A stretch of 48,987 bases of DNA, taken from contig CAMNFR010000015.1 in the NCBI GenBank assembly GCA_946537305.1, positions 1 through 48,987 of the forward strand, in the 5' to 3' direction. Below the pieces are notes generated by a model. It made no database searches. It was not told the DNA's origin and saw only the letters and a program-made list of their open reading frames with translations. Below, piece by piece: positions 33,179-43,125 of the stretch; position 1 is the stretch's first letter; every line of letters begins with the position of its first letter. Made by a program: the position numbers and the translations under genes. The DNA is from an uncultured Lachnospiraceae bacterium (lineage in GTDB: Bacteria > Bacillota > Clostridia > Lachnospirales > Lachnospiraceae).

Positions 33179-33261
33179 AGCGTTCCAGAGGAGAAAAATA
33201 TTGAACATTAGAGGAAAATAAGGGCTTCACAAGGCTAAATTGTCAAGGAGGAATTTATATC

Positions 33262-33708
33262 ATGAGAGCAGTTGTGACGGCTGTGAATGAGGCCGCGGTG
33301 ACGATTGACGGCAGAACGGTGGGGAGTATCGGCAGGGGATTTCTGGTGCTTCTGGGGGTGGCTCCGGAGGATACGGAGGCGCAGGCGAAGCGTCTGGCGG
33401 ATAAGATCTGCGGACTGCGTGTTTTTGAGGATGAGGCCGGGAAGATGAACCTGAACCTGGCGGCCGTGGGCGGAGAGGTGCTGGTGGTCTCTCAGTTTAC
33501 GCTGTATGCGAATTGTAAGAAGGGAAACCGGCCTAGTTTTGTGAAGGCAGCCGGCCCGGATATTGCCATTCCTATGTATGAGCGTTTTATGGAACTGGTG
33601 CGGGAACATGGGTTTCATGTGGAGCACGGTGAATTCGGTGCTATGATGGAGGTGTCCAGTGTCAATAACGGTCCCGTGACCATCATTATGGATACGGATG
33701 AACTGTAG
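33262..33708 (+). CDS. dtd: D-aminoacyl-tRNA deacylase
   Basis: 148 residues, normal length. Starts MRAVVTAVNEAAVTIDG as in the family, with the catalytic-site motifs SQFTLYA (about 78-84) and NNGPVT (about 135-140, the cross-subunit Gly-Pro motif). It removes D-amino acids mischarged on tRNA in the cytoplasm. AAGGAGG stands ten bases before the ATG. In many Firmicutes dtd follows relA; here it stands alone behind a long repeat-bearing leader region, and I found no confident promoter. Confidence 0.95.
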   Translation: MRAVVTAVNEAAVTIDGRTVGSIGRGFLVLLGVAPEDTEAQAKRLADKICGLRVFEDEAGKMNLNLAAVGGEVLVVSQFTLYANCKKGNRPSFVKAAGPDIAIPMYERFMELVREHGFHVEHGEFGAMMEVSSVNNGPVTIIMDTDEL

Positions 33709-33743
33709 TCAGAGCCGTTACTCAAAAAATTGAAATTATATCT

Positions 33744-33771
33744 TTGCAGATACTATATTTTGTGGTATATT
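33744..33771 (+). promoter_or_regulatory. Promoter of uraA
   Basis: TTGCAG (33744-33749), 16-bp spacer, TATATT (33766-33771). An alternative TTGAAA/TATATT pair lies just upstream. Confidence 0.5.
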
Positions 33772-33784
33772 ATTCTTGGTTGTG

Positions 33785-33820
33785 AAAGGCAGTGTGGCCA
33801 GCAGTGGGCTCACTGCCTTT
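33785..33820 (+). promoter_or_regulatory. Leader hairpin of uraA
   Basis: AAAGGCAGTG (33785-33794) and CACTGCCTTT (33811-33820) form a perfect 10-bp stem with a 16-base loop that contains a further GCC/GGC pair; it ends ten bases before the AAGGAG RBS. No T-run, so it may act on translation. I see no PyrR-box match. Confidence 0.55.
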
Positions 33821-33842
33821 ATCACGGAGAAAGGAGAAGATG

Positions 33843-35240
33843 ATGAACGAAAACGGTAACATTCGTGACGCCAGAACTTTGGGGATGCCCAAAATGCTCC
33901 TGCTTGGCCTTCAGCACATGTTTGCCATGTTCGGAGCCACGATTCTGGTTCCTATTCTTGTAAACGGTTATTTCCACGGCGAGGGACTTTCCGTTCAGGT
34001 CACCCTTTTCTTCGCCGGCGTTGGCACTTTGTTCTTCCATATTTGCTCTCGTATGAAGGTACCGGCTTTTCTGGGTTCCTCTTTTGCATTCCTTGGCGGA
34101 TTTGCAACAGTGGCGGAACTCAAGACCGGTATTTTTGCTGATATGAGCTATGGGGAGAAGCTGCCCTACGCCTGCGGCGGTATTGTGGTGGCAGGTCTTT
34201 TGTACCTCATCCTGGCGGCTGTGATCAAACTGGTGGGGGTAAAGCGTGTTATGCATTACCTGCCGCCTGTGGTGACCGGCCCCATCATTATCTGCATCGG
34301 CCTCAGCCTGGCCCCCTCAGCCGTCGGCAATGCGTCCAGTTTCTGGCCGCTGGCCCTGATCGCGCTTGTGACGATCATTATCTTTAATATCTGGGGCAAG
34401 GGCATGTGGCGCATCATCCCCATCCTGATGGGCGTGGTGATTTCTTACGCGGCGGCGCTGATCTTGAACGCCATGGGCGTGACGGTCGGGGAAGGTGCTC
34501 CCCTGTTGGATTTCTCCGGCGTTTCCCAGGCAAGCTTTGTCGGACTGCCGGATTTCCAGATCTGCAAGTTTGATCTGACGGCCATTCTGGTAATGGCGCC
34601 CATCGCGCTGGCGACCATGATGGAGCATATCGGTGATATCTCCGCCATCTCCGCCACGGTGGGAGAGAACTTTATTGAAGATCCCGGCCTGCACCGCACC
34701 ATCATCGGCGACGGTCTGGCTACCTCCCTTTCCGCGCTGTTCGGCGGCCCTGCGAACACTACCTATGGTGAGAACACCGGCGTACTGGAACTTTCTCATG
34801 TGCATGATCCCCGGGTCATCCGCATTGCGGCCTGCTTCGCGATCATCCTGAGCTTTATCCCCAAGATGGCTGCTATCATCAGCTCCCTGCCTTCCTCTAT
34901 CGTGGGCGGCGTCAGCTTTGTGCTGTACGGCATGATCTCTGCCATCGGTATCCGCAATCTGGTGGAAAATAACGTGGACTTCAAGCAGTCCCGCAATCTG
35001 CTGATCGCAGCGGTCATCATGGTCTGCGGCCTGGGCTTCGCCAATGGTGTGACCTTTCAGGTGGGCGGCGCTTCCATTACGCTGACCGGTCTGGCACTGG
35101 CGGCCATTTTCGGCATCCTGCTGAACGCCATTCTGCCCGGCAACGATTATCACTTCGGCGAGAATCCTGTCGGCGATATCCATCGCGGCATCGGTATCAA
35201 CACCTATCCGAAGAAGGATCTGAAAAAGGAACAGAAATAA
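33843..35240 (+). CDS. uraA: Uracil/xanthine permease (NCS2 family)
   Basis: 465 residues from the ATG at 33843, with AAGGAG six bases ahead; the upstream ORF extension covers the leader hairpin. About 14 membrane segments and NCS2 motifs: LQHMFAMFGATILVP, PAFLGSSFAFLGG, LPPVVTGPIIICIGLSLAPSA, MMEHIGDISAISATVGENF and GGPANTTYGENTGVLELS. Uptake of uracil (assigned because upp follows) across the membrane. Likely operon with upp, 61 bp downstream. Confidence 0.92.
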   Translation: MNENGNIRDARTLGMPKMLLLGLQHMFAMFGATILVPILVNGYFHGEGLSVQVTLFFAGVGTLFFHICSRMKVPAFLGSSFAFLGGFATVAELKTGIFADMSYGEKLPYACGGIVVAGLLYLILAAVIKLVGVKRVMHYLPPVVTGPIIICIGLSLAPSAVGNASSFWPLALIALVTIIIFNIWGKGMWRIIPILMGVVISYAAALILNAMGVTVGEGAPLLDFSGVSQASFVGLPDFQICKFDLTAILVMAPIALATMMEHIGDISAISATVGENFIEDPGLHRTIIGDGLATSLSALFGGPANTTYGENTGVLELSHVHDPRVIRIAACFAIILSFIPKMAAIISSLPSSIVGGVSFVLYGMISAIGIRNLVENNVDFKQSRNLLIAAVIMVCGLGFANGVTFQVGGASITLTGLALAAIFGILLNAILPGNDYHFGENPVGDIHRGIGINTYPKKDLKKEQK

Positions 35241-35264
35241 TATAGAGAAAACGATACAGGATGC

Positions 35265-35284
35265 AGTTGAAAACAGCTTTTTTT
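35265..35284 (+). terminator. Weak intergenic hairpin before upp
   Basis: AGTTG (35265-35269), loop AAAA, CAGCT (35274-35278) followed by TTTTTT. A short stem with a U-tract just ahead of the upp RBS; possibly partial termination or attenuation. Confidence 0.35.
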
Positions 35285-35301
35285 AAGAAAGGATGACATC
35301 T

Positions 35302-35931
35302 ATGGAAAATGTGACGATTCTGACCCATCCCCTGATCCAGCACAAGATTTCCCGTTTAAGAGACAAACGCACCGGTACCAATGAGTTCCGCGCTCTGGTA
35401 GAAGAGATTGCCATGCTGATGGGCTTTGAGGCGCTGAGCGACCTGCCCACCGAGATGGTAGAAGTGGAGACGCCGATTGAAACATGCATGACTCCGGTCA
35501 TCGCCGGCCGCAAGCTGGCGGTCGTCCCGATTCTCCGGGCGGGCCTGGGCATGGTGGAAGGCATCCTGGATCTGGTGCCTACGGCCAAGGTCGGTCATAT
35601 CGGCCTGTACCGCGATGAAGTGACCCACGAGCCGCACGAATATTACTGCAAGCTGCCGAGCCCCATCGAACAGCGCATCATCGTGGTCACTGACCCCATG
35701 CTGGCGACCGGCGGTTCCGCTGTATCCGCTGTGGACTTCATTAAGCAGCACGGCGGCAAGAACATTAAGTTCCTGTGCATCATCGCTGCGCCCGAAGGTC
35801 TGGAGAGACTGCACAAGGCACATCCGGATGTGCAGATCTATGTGGGCTGCCTGGACCGCGAACTGAACGAAAACGCTTACATCTGCCCTGGTCTGGGCGA
35901 TGCCGGCGACCGTATCTTCGGCACAAAGTAA
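35302..35931 (+). CDS. upp: Uracil phosphoribosyltransferase
   Basis: 209 residues from the ATG at 35302, nine bases after GAAAGG; an ATG at 35293 touches that RBS. Family landmarks: [57 protein letters not shown] (PRPP loop) and [16 protein letters not shown], the uracil-binding end. Converts uracil and PRPP to UMP, completing the salvage route that begins with UraA. Confidence 0.97.
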   Translation: MENVTILTHPLIQHKISRLRDKRTGTNEFRALVEEIAMLMGFEALSDLPTEMVEVETPIETCMTPVIAGRKLAVVPILRAGLGMVEGILDLVPTAKVGHIGLYRDEVTHEPHEYYCKLPSPIEQRIIVVTDPMLATGGSAVSAVDFIKQHGGKNIKFLCIIAAPEGLERLHKAHPDVQIYVGCLDRELNENAYICPGLGDAGDRIFGTK

Positions 35932-35957
35932 ACGCAAGACGCAAGTCAACAAAACGC

Positions 35958-35974
35958 GTGTAACGCAGTTACAC
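35958..35974 (+). other. Small hairpin after upp
   Basis: GTGTAAC (35958-35964), loop GCA, GTTACAC (35968-35974). It precedes the true terminator and has no T-run. Confidence 0.4.
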
Positions 35975-35998
35975 AGACAGCTATCAGATTTTATTCAG

Positions 35999-37630
<1,632 letters not shown>

Positions 37631-37635
37631 GAATC

Positions 37636-37669
37636 ATATTTTTTCGGCCAAAATATACGTCACTACGTA
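37636..37669. promoter_or_regulatory. Palindromes between glpK and the second two-HTH gene
   Basis: ATATTTT (37636-37642) pairs with AAAATAT (37650-37656), and TACGT (37656-37660) with ACGTA (37665-37669) across CACT. Either a weak glpK terminator plus an operator, or only AT-rich coincidence. The 13-bp repeats of the paralogue promoter are not found here. Confidence 0.4.
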
Positions 37670-37704
37670 CAGAATAGAATCCTATCGACGGGGAGAGATG
37701 AGGA

Positions 37705-39102
37705 ATGTGTGCGGAGCGAATTAAGAAACTTATGACAGCACTTGGGATGAGCGGCCAGGAGACAGCAGCCTGCTGCGGCGTCAGCCCATCCTATTTCAGT
37801 CGTATTAAGAACGGAAAACGAAAACTGCCGGAGAATCATATCATATGGAAGATCCTGGCAGAGAAGGCATCCCGCATCGCGCGGGAAAAGGGACAGCAGG
37901 AGAGTCTGCGGCAGCTGACAGGGAGTGATGAACCGGATGCCGTGATGACCTGGCTGTCTGCGGATGCCGTTCCGGAGCAACAGGAGATATCGGATGACAG
38001 GACCTGTTCCGGAGAGAGGCTCCGCATGGCCATGAACGCGGCGGGCGTCTCTGCAGCGATGTTAGGAAAGGCGGTAAGACTGGATCCGTCTCAGATCAGC
38101 CGTATCCAGAATGGGAGCCGGTCACTGCGGAAGGATACGTCATTGTTCGATAATATCTGCCGCGTTCTGCTGCAGGAACTGAAACAGCCGTCGAAGCGAA
38201 TGCATTTGGCGGGATTGCTGCACTGTCATGAGGAAGATCTGCCGGAGGGCCGTGCGCTCTCTGAAGGGTTGCGCGAATGGCTGTGCATGGGAGAAGAACA
38301 GAAAGCTTTATCCCATTTGCTGTCGGTGATCCGCGGTCTTCCGTATATCGAAGACGCTGTGGCCCCGGATCTGAACTGGAGGGCGAATATAGCAGCCGGT
38401 GAAGGGGCGGATGGAATCTCAAGGGATTCTGCGGGAGAAAGAGCGTCGGACAGCCAAATGTACAAGGAAAGGTCCGGCCTCCGCGCGGCAGTTGAGCGCT
38501 TTCTGATCCGTGCGATGGATGCCGGCACGGACGTATTGTGTTTTTACTCTGATGAACCCATGGCCTGGGTGGAAGAGGATCCGGCTTTTTTGTATCGCTG
38601 GAAACAGATGATGATGGAATGCGCCTTGAAGGGCATCCGGATCTACGTGATCCACAGTGTAGACCAAAATCTGTCAGAGATCACGGAAACTGTCGTCAAA
38701 TGGATGCCGCTGTATTTGAACGGACAGGTGTTCTCCTGCTATTCGCGCAGGTCCAGGGGCGGCAGATTTGTGCACACACTCTTTCTGGCGCCGGGAATTG
38801 CCTGCGTTTACGGAAGCCATGCGGCCGGGGAGAACGGCGGTCTGTATCATTACAGTGAGGAAGAGACCCAACTGGATAGTGCACAGCGCAGCTGGAAACG
38901 GCTGGCAGGCGAGGCCTCTCCGCTGGTACGCGTGATCAAAGAGACAGGGCCGGATGTGAAACCGGCGGAAGCGGGGGAGTATCTTGAAATCCGGCTGGAT
39001 TCGGATTCTGTTACGATCCGGCGCCTGCAGGAACCGCGCCTGTCCTTTGTCTTATGCCACCCCAGGATGCAGGAGGCGTTCCGGGATTATCTGTCCCTGT
39101 GA
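37705..39102 (+). CDS. Two-HTH regulator, paralogue of the 14176-15978 protein
   Basis: 465 residues. HTH 1 at 1-40 (GQETAACCGVSPSYFSRIKNGKRKL), HTH 2 at about 95-140 (AAMLGKAVRLDPSQISRIQNGSRSL), then the shared domain: VLCFYSDEPMAWVEEDPAFLYRW, IRIYVIHSVDQNLSEIT, MPLYLNGQVFSCY, RFVHTLFLAPGIACVYGS, and a common ending SFVLCHPRMQEAFRDYLSL. It lacks the about 120-residue CPQC-bearing segment of the longer paralogue. The family looks like a membrane-independent regulator with an unknown effector domain. ATG preceded by GGGGAGAGATGAGGA. Transcribed from just after glpK. Confidence 0.75.
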   Translation: MCAERIKKLMTALGMSGQETAACCGVSPSYFSRIKNGKRKLPENHIIWKILAEKASRIAREKGQQESLRQLTGSDEPDAVMTWLSADAVPEQQEISDDRTCSGERLRMAMNAAGVSAAMLGKAVRLDPSQISRIQNGSRSLRKDTSLFDNICRVLLQELKQPSKRMHLAGLLHCHEEDLPEGRALSEGLREWLCMGEEQKALSHLLSVIRGLPYIEDAVAPDLNWRANIAAGEGADGISRDSAGERASDSQMYKERSGLRAAVERFLIRAMDAGTDVLCFYSDEPMAWVEEDPAFLYRWKQMMMECALKGIRIYVIHSVDQNLSEITETVVKWMPLYLNGQVFSCYSRRSRGGRFVHTLFLAPGIACVYGSHAAGENGGLYHYSEEETQLDSAQRSWKRLAGEASPLVRVIKETGPDVKPAEAGEYLEIRLDSDSVTIRRLQEPRLSFVLCHPRMQEAFRDYLSL

Positions 39103-39265
39103 TGCCGCAGAAAAAAACAATAAGAATATGTTCTTGCGGAATTGCCTGGTTTATTATATCATACCTATAGCTGTGCCCTTTCGCGTGGCACGTTCTGATA
39201 CAATTGACCGGCTGTGACCGGCAGACGCCGGAGAGCCGTTTTCTGATAGACGGAGTTATAGAATT
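39103..39265. other. Intergenic region with hairpins and weak promoters
   Basis: AAGAA/TTCTT hairpin closing with CCGCA/TGCGG just after the regulator gene, a TTGCGG-N17-TATCAT promoter candidate (from 39133), GTGCC/GGCAC hairpin near 39172-39190, an extended -10 TGATACAAT near 39195-39203, and two direct GACCGGC copies. None is strong on its own; the last -10 best suits the 49-codon gene. Confidence 0.4.
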
Positions 39266-39415
39266 ATGGTGATCAATTTTGATGAGGAACTGAGCAAGTT
39301 CCAGCCGAGCAAGGAAGTAGAACAGGCAGAGGATGCCATCGTCAACATGAACCTGAAGGACATGACGGACATCATGTTGGAACTGATGAAGGAAAAAGGG
39401 AAAGGGAAGCGCTAG
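39266..39415 (+). CDS. Small 49-residue acidic protein, coupled to TPR gene
   Basis: ATG at 39266 with CGGAG ten bases upstream, stop TAG at 39413-39415. The product begins MVINFDEELSKFQPSKEVEQ and is mostly helical and charged, ending in a Lys/Gly-rich tail. Its stop is one base before the start of the zinc-ribbon/TPR gene, whose RBS is within its last codons, so translation must be coupled. Such short proteins upstream of TPR genes look familiar from Lachnospiraceae, but I cannot name the family. Possibly a small partner of the TPR protein. Confidence 0.7.
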   Translation: MVINFDEELSKFQPSKEVEQAEDAIVNMNLKDMTDIMLELMKEKGKGKR

Positions 39416-39416
39416 G

Positions 39417-41000
39417 ATGTACTGCTATAACTGTGGAAGTAAGCTGGGATCCGGGCGCGTCTGCGTAAAATGCGGGGCGGACATATCCACCTACCGCCGC
39501 ATTGTTCACCTGTCCAACAGCTACTATAACGCTGCGCTGGAAAAGGCAAAGCTGCGCGACCTTACGGGGGCTGCAGACGCCTGTCGCCGCAGCCTTCAAT
39601 TATATAAGAAGAATACGGATGCCAGAAATCTGCTGGGACTGATTTATTTTGAACTGGGCGAGGTGGTGGATGCCCTGTGCCAGTGGGTCGTGAGCAAAAA
39701 CCTGCAGCCGAACGATAATCTGGCGGATGAATATCTGGATATCATGCAGGAGGACCGGAATCATCTGGACAGCATGAACCAGGCCATCAAAAAATATAAC
39801 CTGGCGCTGGATTACGCGCGCCACAACAACCTGGACCTTGCTATCGTGCAGCTGAAACGGGTGCTGAAACAGCAGCCGCATCTGATGAAGGCTTACCAGC
39901 TGCTGGCGCTGATCTATATTTCGGACGAGGATTATACCCGCGCCAACCGTCTGCTGAAGCAGGCCCTTAAGCTGGATGCCGGCAACACGCTCTGCCTGAA
40001 GTACAGCCGGATGATCCGAGGGAAGCTTTCCCGCGGCGGCAGCATGGAGCGGGAGGCGGAGGAACGCACCCGGGCCGCGCTGATCGCGGCGGAAAAGGTG
40101 GAGGATGATGTCATTGTTCCGGATTATATTCCCCGGAAAGCGAAAAGCCACACCATTGCGGCGGCGCTGGCGGGAATGGCGGCGGCATTGTGCCTGTATC
40201 ATTTTGTGATCCTTCCGACCGTCAACCGCAATGAGCATCTTCAGGAGAACCGGGAGATCGCGGCCTATGACAGTAAGCTTGCGGACAAGGAACTGGAAGT
40301 AGCCAACCTGCAGGGCCAGCTGGACGACAACTCCGTGGAAGTCAAGAACATGCAGGAGTCCCTGGCGGCGTTGACCGGTTCCGATGGTCTGTCCACGCAG
40401 TATGACAATCTGATCAATGCCCTGGATCTGTATTATTCCAAGGATTCCGAGGATGACGAAGCCGCCCTGGTGGAGGCTTTTCAGCAGATCGATGAGACGG
40501 CGGTGGATACCGAAAACTACCGGGAAAAATACGGTATGCTGAAGAAGTATATTACGGTGGACCGGATCGACGCCATCTTTAAAGAAGGGAAGCAGCTGTT
40601 TGATGATGATTATTATCAGAAGGCGATCCCTATCTTTGAGAACTGCCTGAAGCTGAATCCGGATTACGTGGATGCTGCCTATTACCTGGCGAAGTGCTAC
40701 GAGCACCGGAAGGACAACACCAATGCGCTGAAGTATTATCAGATGATCGTGGATAAATTCCAGGACAGCAGCCATTATTCCGAGGCCAAAGACAAGGTCG
40801 ACGCCCTGGCGCTGCGCGTGGAGGAAGAGGCCGCGGCCGCGGAAGGCGAAGCGAACGGTGCTGACGGAGAAGGCGCCGATGCTGCAAACGCGGAGGGTGC
40901 CGACGGCGCTGACGCCGAAAACGGAGACGGTGCGGATGCTGAAAATGCGGACGACGCCGGGGAAGATGACGACGATGAAGATGTCGTACCTGCCTGGTAA
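39417..41000 (+). CDS. Zinc-ribbon TPR membrane protein
   Basis: 527 residues. N-terminal zinc ribbon (CYNCGSKLGSGRVCVKCG, about 3-20), a first block of TPR repeats (about 35-205: AALEKAKLRDLTGAADACRRSL, LLGLIYFELGEVVDAL, AIVQLKRVLKQQPHLMKAYQLLALIYI), one membrane segment (about 240-260), a coiled coil (about 265-320), a second TPR block outside (about 375-465: GKQLFDDDYYQKAIPIFENCL, YYLAKCYEHRKDNTNALKYYQ), and an acidic Ala/Glu/Gly/Asp tail ending DDDDEDVVPAW. With the zinc ribbon in the cytoplasm, it would hold TPR scaffolds on both sides of the membrane. Function unknown. Confidence 0.85.
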   Translation: MYCYNCGSKLGSGRVCVKCGADISTYRRIVHLSNSYYNAALEKAKLRDLTGAADACRRSLQLYKKNTDARNLLGLIYFELGEVVDALCQWVVSKNLQPNDNLADEYLDIMQEDRNHLDSMNQAIKKYNLALDYARHNNLDLAIVQLKRVLKQQPHLMKAYQLLALIYISDEDYTRANRLLKQALKLDAGNTLCLKYSRMIRGKLSRGGSMEREAEERTRAALIAAEKVEDDVIVPDYIPRKAKSHTIAAALAGMAAALCLYHFVILPTVNRNEHLQENREIAAYDSKLADKELEVANLQGQLDDNSVEVKNMQESLAALTGSDGLSTQYDNLINALDLYYSKDSEDDEAALVEAFQQIDETAVDTENYREKYGMLKKYITVDRIDAIFKEGKQLFDDDYYQKAIPIFENCLKLNPDYVDAAYYLAKCYEHRKDNTNALKYYQMIVDKFQDSSHYSEAKDKVDALALRVEEEAAAAEGEANGADGEGADAANAEGADGADAENGDGADAENADDAGEDDDDEDVVPAW

Positions 41001-41024
41001 CGCTCCGATCATGAGGAAAACTAT

Positions 41025-42452
41025 ATGAATTTATCATCACTGCCGGCCGCCTTTGCCGCCCGCATGGAGGACATGCTGGGCGATGAATGGCCGGCTTTTC
41101 TAAGTGAATATGAAAAACGCGCGGAGACAGCGCTGCGTTTCCGGGGCGGGAGAACAGCGGTCCCGCCATCCCTGCAGGAGGAACTGCTGACAGATCTTGG
41201 AATAACGGATCCGCAGCCGGTGCCCTGGGCAAAAAATGCCTGGTACTACGAGGAAGCACAGCCCGGCCGCGCGCTGTGGCACGATATGGGGCTCTATTAT
41301 ATTCAGGAGCCCAGTGCTATGGCCGCGGCGCCGAAGCTGTGCCCCGAAGCGGGGGAACGGGTCCTGGACCTGTGTGCGGCGCCGGGAGGCAAGAGCAGTC
41401 AGCTGGCGGATCTGATGCTGCCGGGGAGTCTGCTGATCTCGAACGAGATCCACCCCGCGCGCGCAAAGATCTTAAGCCAGAATATAGAGCGCATGGGCAT
41501 CGGACATGCCGTGGTCACGAGCGAGACGCCGGACCGGCTGGCGGAACGTTTCCCGGCCTTTTTTCACCGCATTCTGGTGGATGCGCCGTGTTCCGGCGAG
41601 GGAATGTTCCGCAAGAATCCCCTCGCAATGGAAGAGTGGAGCCCGGAGCAGGTACAGGTGTGCGCCGACAGACAGGATGATATTCTGGACTGCGCTGCGC
41701 GCATGCTGCTCCCCGGGGGGCGTCTGGTGTATTCTACCTGCACCTTTTCCCGGGAAGAGGACGAAGGCAGCGTGGCCCGGTTCCTGGAGAGACATCCGGA
41801 TTTTTCAATGCCGGAGGAACCGGTGCGCCTGTGGCCCCATAAGAGCCGCGGCGAAGGGCATTTTGTCGCTGTTCTTCAGAAAGAGGGCGCAGAGGAGCTG
41901 ATGGCTTCACATTCTTCGGCTCCGCCCAAACGTTCTAAGCGAGAGAAGACAAATGCCGATGGTCTGCTGACCGGCAAGCGGGAGAAGGAAGAGGTGCGCC
42001 GCTTCCTTTCAGAAATTCTCACACCAGGTACGGCAGAGGAGGTCATGCAGCATTCATTGCTTCGCTTTGGAGATCAGCTGTATGCGCTCCCGCCGCAGTG
42101 TCCGCCGTTGTCCGGCCTTCGCGTGCTGCGGCCGGGCCTGCATCTGGGAACTTATAAAAAGAACCGTATCGAACCGGCTTACGCGCTGGCGCTGTGGCTG
42201 TCCGGGAAGGAAGCCCTTCGCTGTGCAGATCTGCCCGCGGGAGAGTGGGCGGAGCGCTGGATGCAGGGAGAGAGCCTTTCCGTGGAGACCATCCGAGCGG
42301 CAGCCGCGGAGGGTGCCCAGGCGCCTGATCCTGCCGCACAGCCGCCCGGGGATGGCTGGTGCCTGGTCACGTACCGGCAGCGGCCGCTCAGCTGGGGGAA
42401 GCTGTCCTACGGACAGTTAAAGAATCATATGCCGCGCGGCCTGAGGAGATGA
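41025..42452 (+). CDS. rsmF: rRNA cytosine-C5 methyltransferase (RsmF/NOP family)
   Basis: 475 residues. SAM-binding motif LDLCAAPGGKSSQLADLM, catalytic motifs VDAPCSGEGMFRKNP and YSTCTFSREEDEG with the two conserved Cys, then a C-terminal extension (about 300-475) of the RsmF type with VLRPGLHLGTYKKNRIEPAYALAL. Methylates a cytosine of 16S rRNA; in Firmicutes the exact site differs from E. coli. Follows the TPR gene by 24 bp, so co-transcribed. Confidence 0.9.
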   Translation: MNLSSLPAAFAARMEDMLGDEWPAFLSEYEKRAETALRFRGGRTAVPPSLQEELLTDLGITDPQPVPWAKNAWYYEEAQPGRALWHDMGLYYIQEPSAMAAAPKLCPEAGERVLDLCAAPGGKSSQLADLMLPGSLLISNEIHPARAKILSQNIERMGIGHAVVTSETPDRLAERFPAFFHRILVDAPCSGEGMFRKNPLAMEEWSPEQVQVCADRQDDILDCAARMLLPGGRLVYSTCTFSREEDEGSVARFLERHPDFSMPEEPVRLWPHKSRGEGHFVAVLQKEGAEELMASHSSAPPKRSKREKTNADGLLTGKREKEEVRRFLSEILTPGTAEEVMQHSLLRFGDQLYALPPQCPPLSGLRVLRPGLHLGTYKKNRIEPAYALALWLSGKEALRCADLPAGEWAERWMQGESLSVETIRAAAAEGAQAPDPAAQPPGDGWCLVTYRQRPLSWGKLSYGQLKNHMPRGLRR

Positions 42453-42470
42453 TGCGTAAGCGCAGAGATG

Positions 42471-42824
42471 CTACCTGTCCTCTTCGGTCATCAGTTCCGG
42501 GTGTTCCCGGCACAGAGTGTCCTCGGCCGCCAGGGTCCGGAGAATAAAGCTTTTTCCGCTGCTGTCCAGCCGTCGGTACAGAAGAAGGACTTCCTCCTCT
42601 TCCGGGGAGACGGGCATCACAGGCTGATGCAGGGAGGAGCCGCAGGCGCCCAGAGATTCCGGCGGGATATGGAGCGCCCGGGAAAATTCCATCAGAAAAC
42701 GCTGGGTGGGGGCGGCCTGCCCACGTTCATACTTTCCGTAGGTGCGGCGGGAGATATGCATAAGGCTGGCTACCTGCTGCTGTGAAAGCTGCAGCTCTCT
42801 GCGGTAATGTTCAAAACGCGTCAT
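42471..42824 (-). CDS. Small XRE-family regulator
   Basis: 117 residues. HTH_3 at about 1-55 (RRELQLSQQQVASLMHISRRTYGKYERGQAAPTQRFLMEFSRALHI) and a short C-terminal helix part with EEEEVLLLYRRLDSSGKSFILRTL, typical of small Firmicutes regulators. CGGAGGAT eight bases before the ATG. Convergent with rsmF and divergent from purA. A TATAAT box lies on the minus strand near 42890. Confidence 0.88.
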   Translation of the reverse strand: MTRFEHYRRELQLSQQQVASLMHISRRTYGKYERGQAAPTQRFLMEFSRALHIPPESLGACGSSLHQPVMPVSPEEEEVLLLYRRLDSSGKSFILRTLAAEDTLCREHPELMTEEDR

Positions 42825-42949
42825 GAGAAGATCCTCCGACTTCTTAGTTATGATATTGATTGGGCAAACGTAAAGCTGTCCCTTTTAATATTATTATAGA
42901 ACGTTGCAAAAAAAAGACCAGTAACTAAACACCGTGACTTTACGCCGAT

Positions 42950-43030
42950 AATCAACACTTTCGGGGAAGAATCAACACTTTTCGGTAAATTAATACTTAT
43001 TCTTGATTTCTGCGGGATTTCCTATATAAT
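42950..43030 (+). promoter_or_regulatory. purA promoter with two direct repeats
   Basis: AATCAACACTTTCGG at 42950-42964 and AATCAACACTTTTCGG at 42970-42985 are direct repeats with a 20-bp period, just upstream of TTGATT (43003-43008), 16-bp spacer, TATAAT (43025-43030). The repeats are candidate sites for a purine or stress regulator; they do not match the PurR box well. Leader about 90 bases. Confidence 0.6.
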
Positions 43031-43125
43031 AGAAAAGGCGTTTTTGCCGCGGGCACCGCGAAGGCGTGCTCTAAAGCGGCAGCAGACAGATCAGACGCGC
43101 AGCATGCGTCAGGAAAGAGGCATTT

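Noticed and set aside
33709-33842. Known riboswitch class before uraA
   Set aside because: Only one hairpin is visible; no conserved core of purine, PRPP or other riboswitches could be matched by eye.
39600-41012. 470-codon minus-strand open frame over the TPR gene
   Set aside because: Antisense shadow; rich in Ile/Val/Leu/His from reverse reading of helical codons and without a signal or domain.
42940-42990. PurR box before purA
   Set aside because: Reverse strand has CCGAAA instead of CCGAAC and the copies are direct, not inverted as in Bacillus PurR sites.
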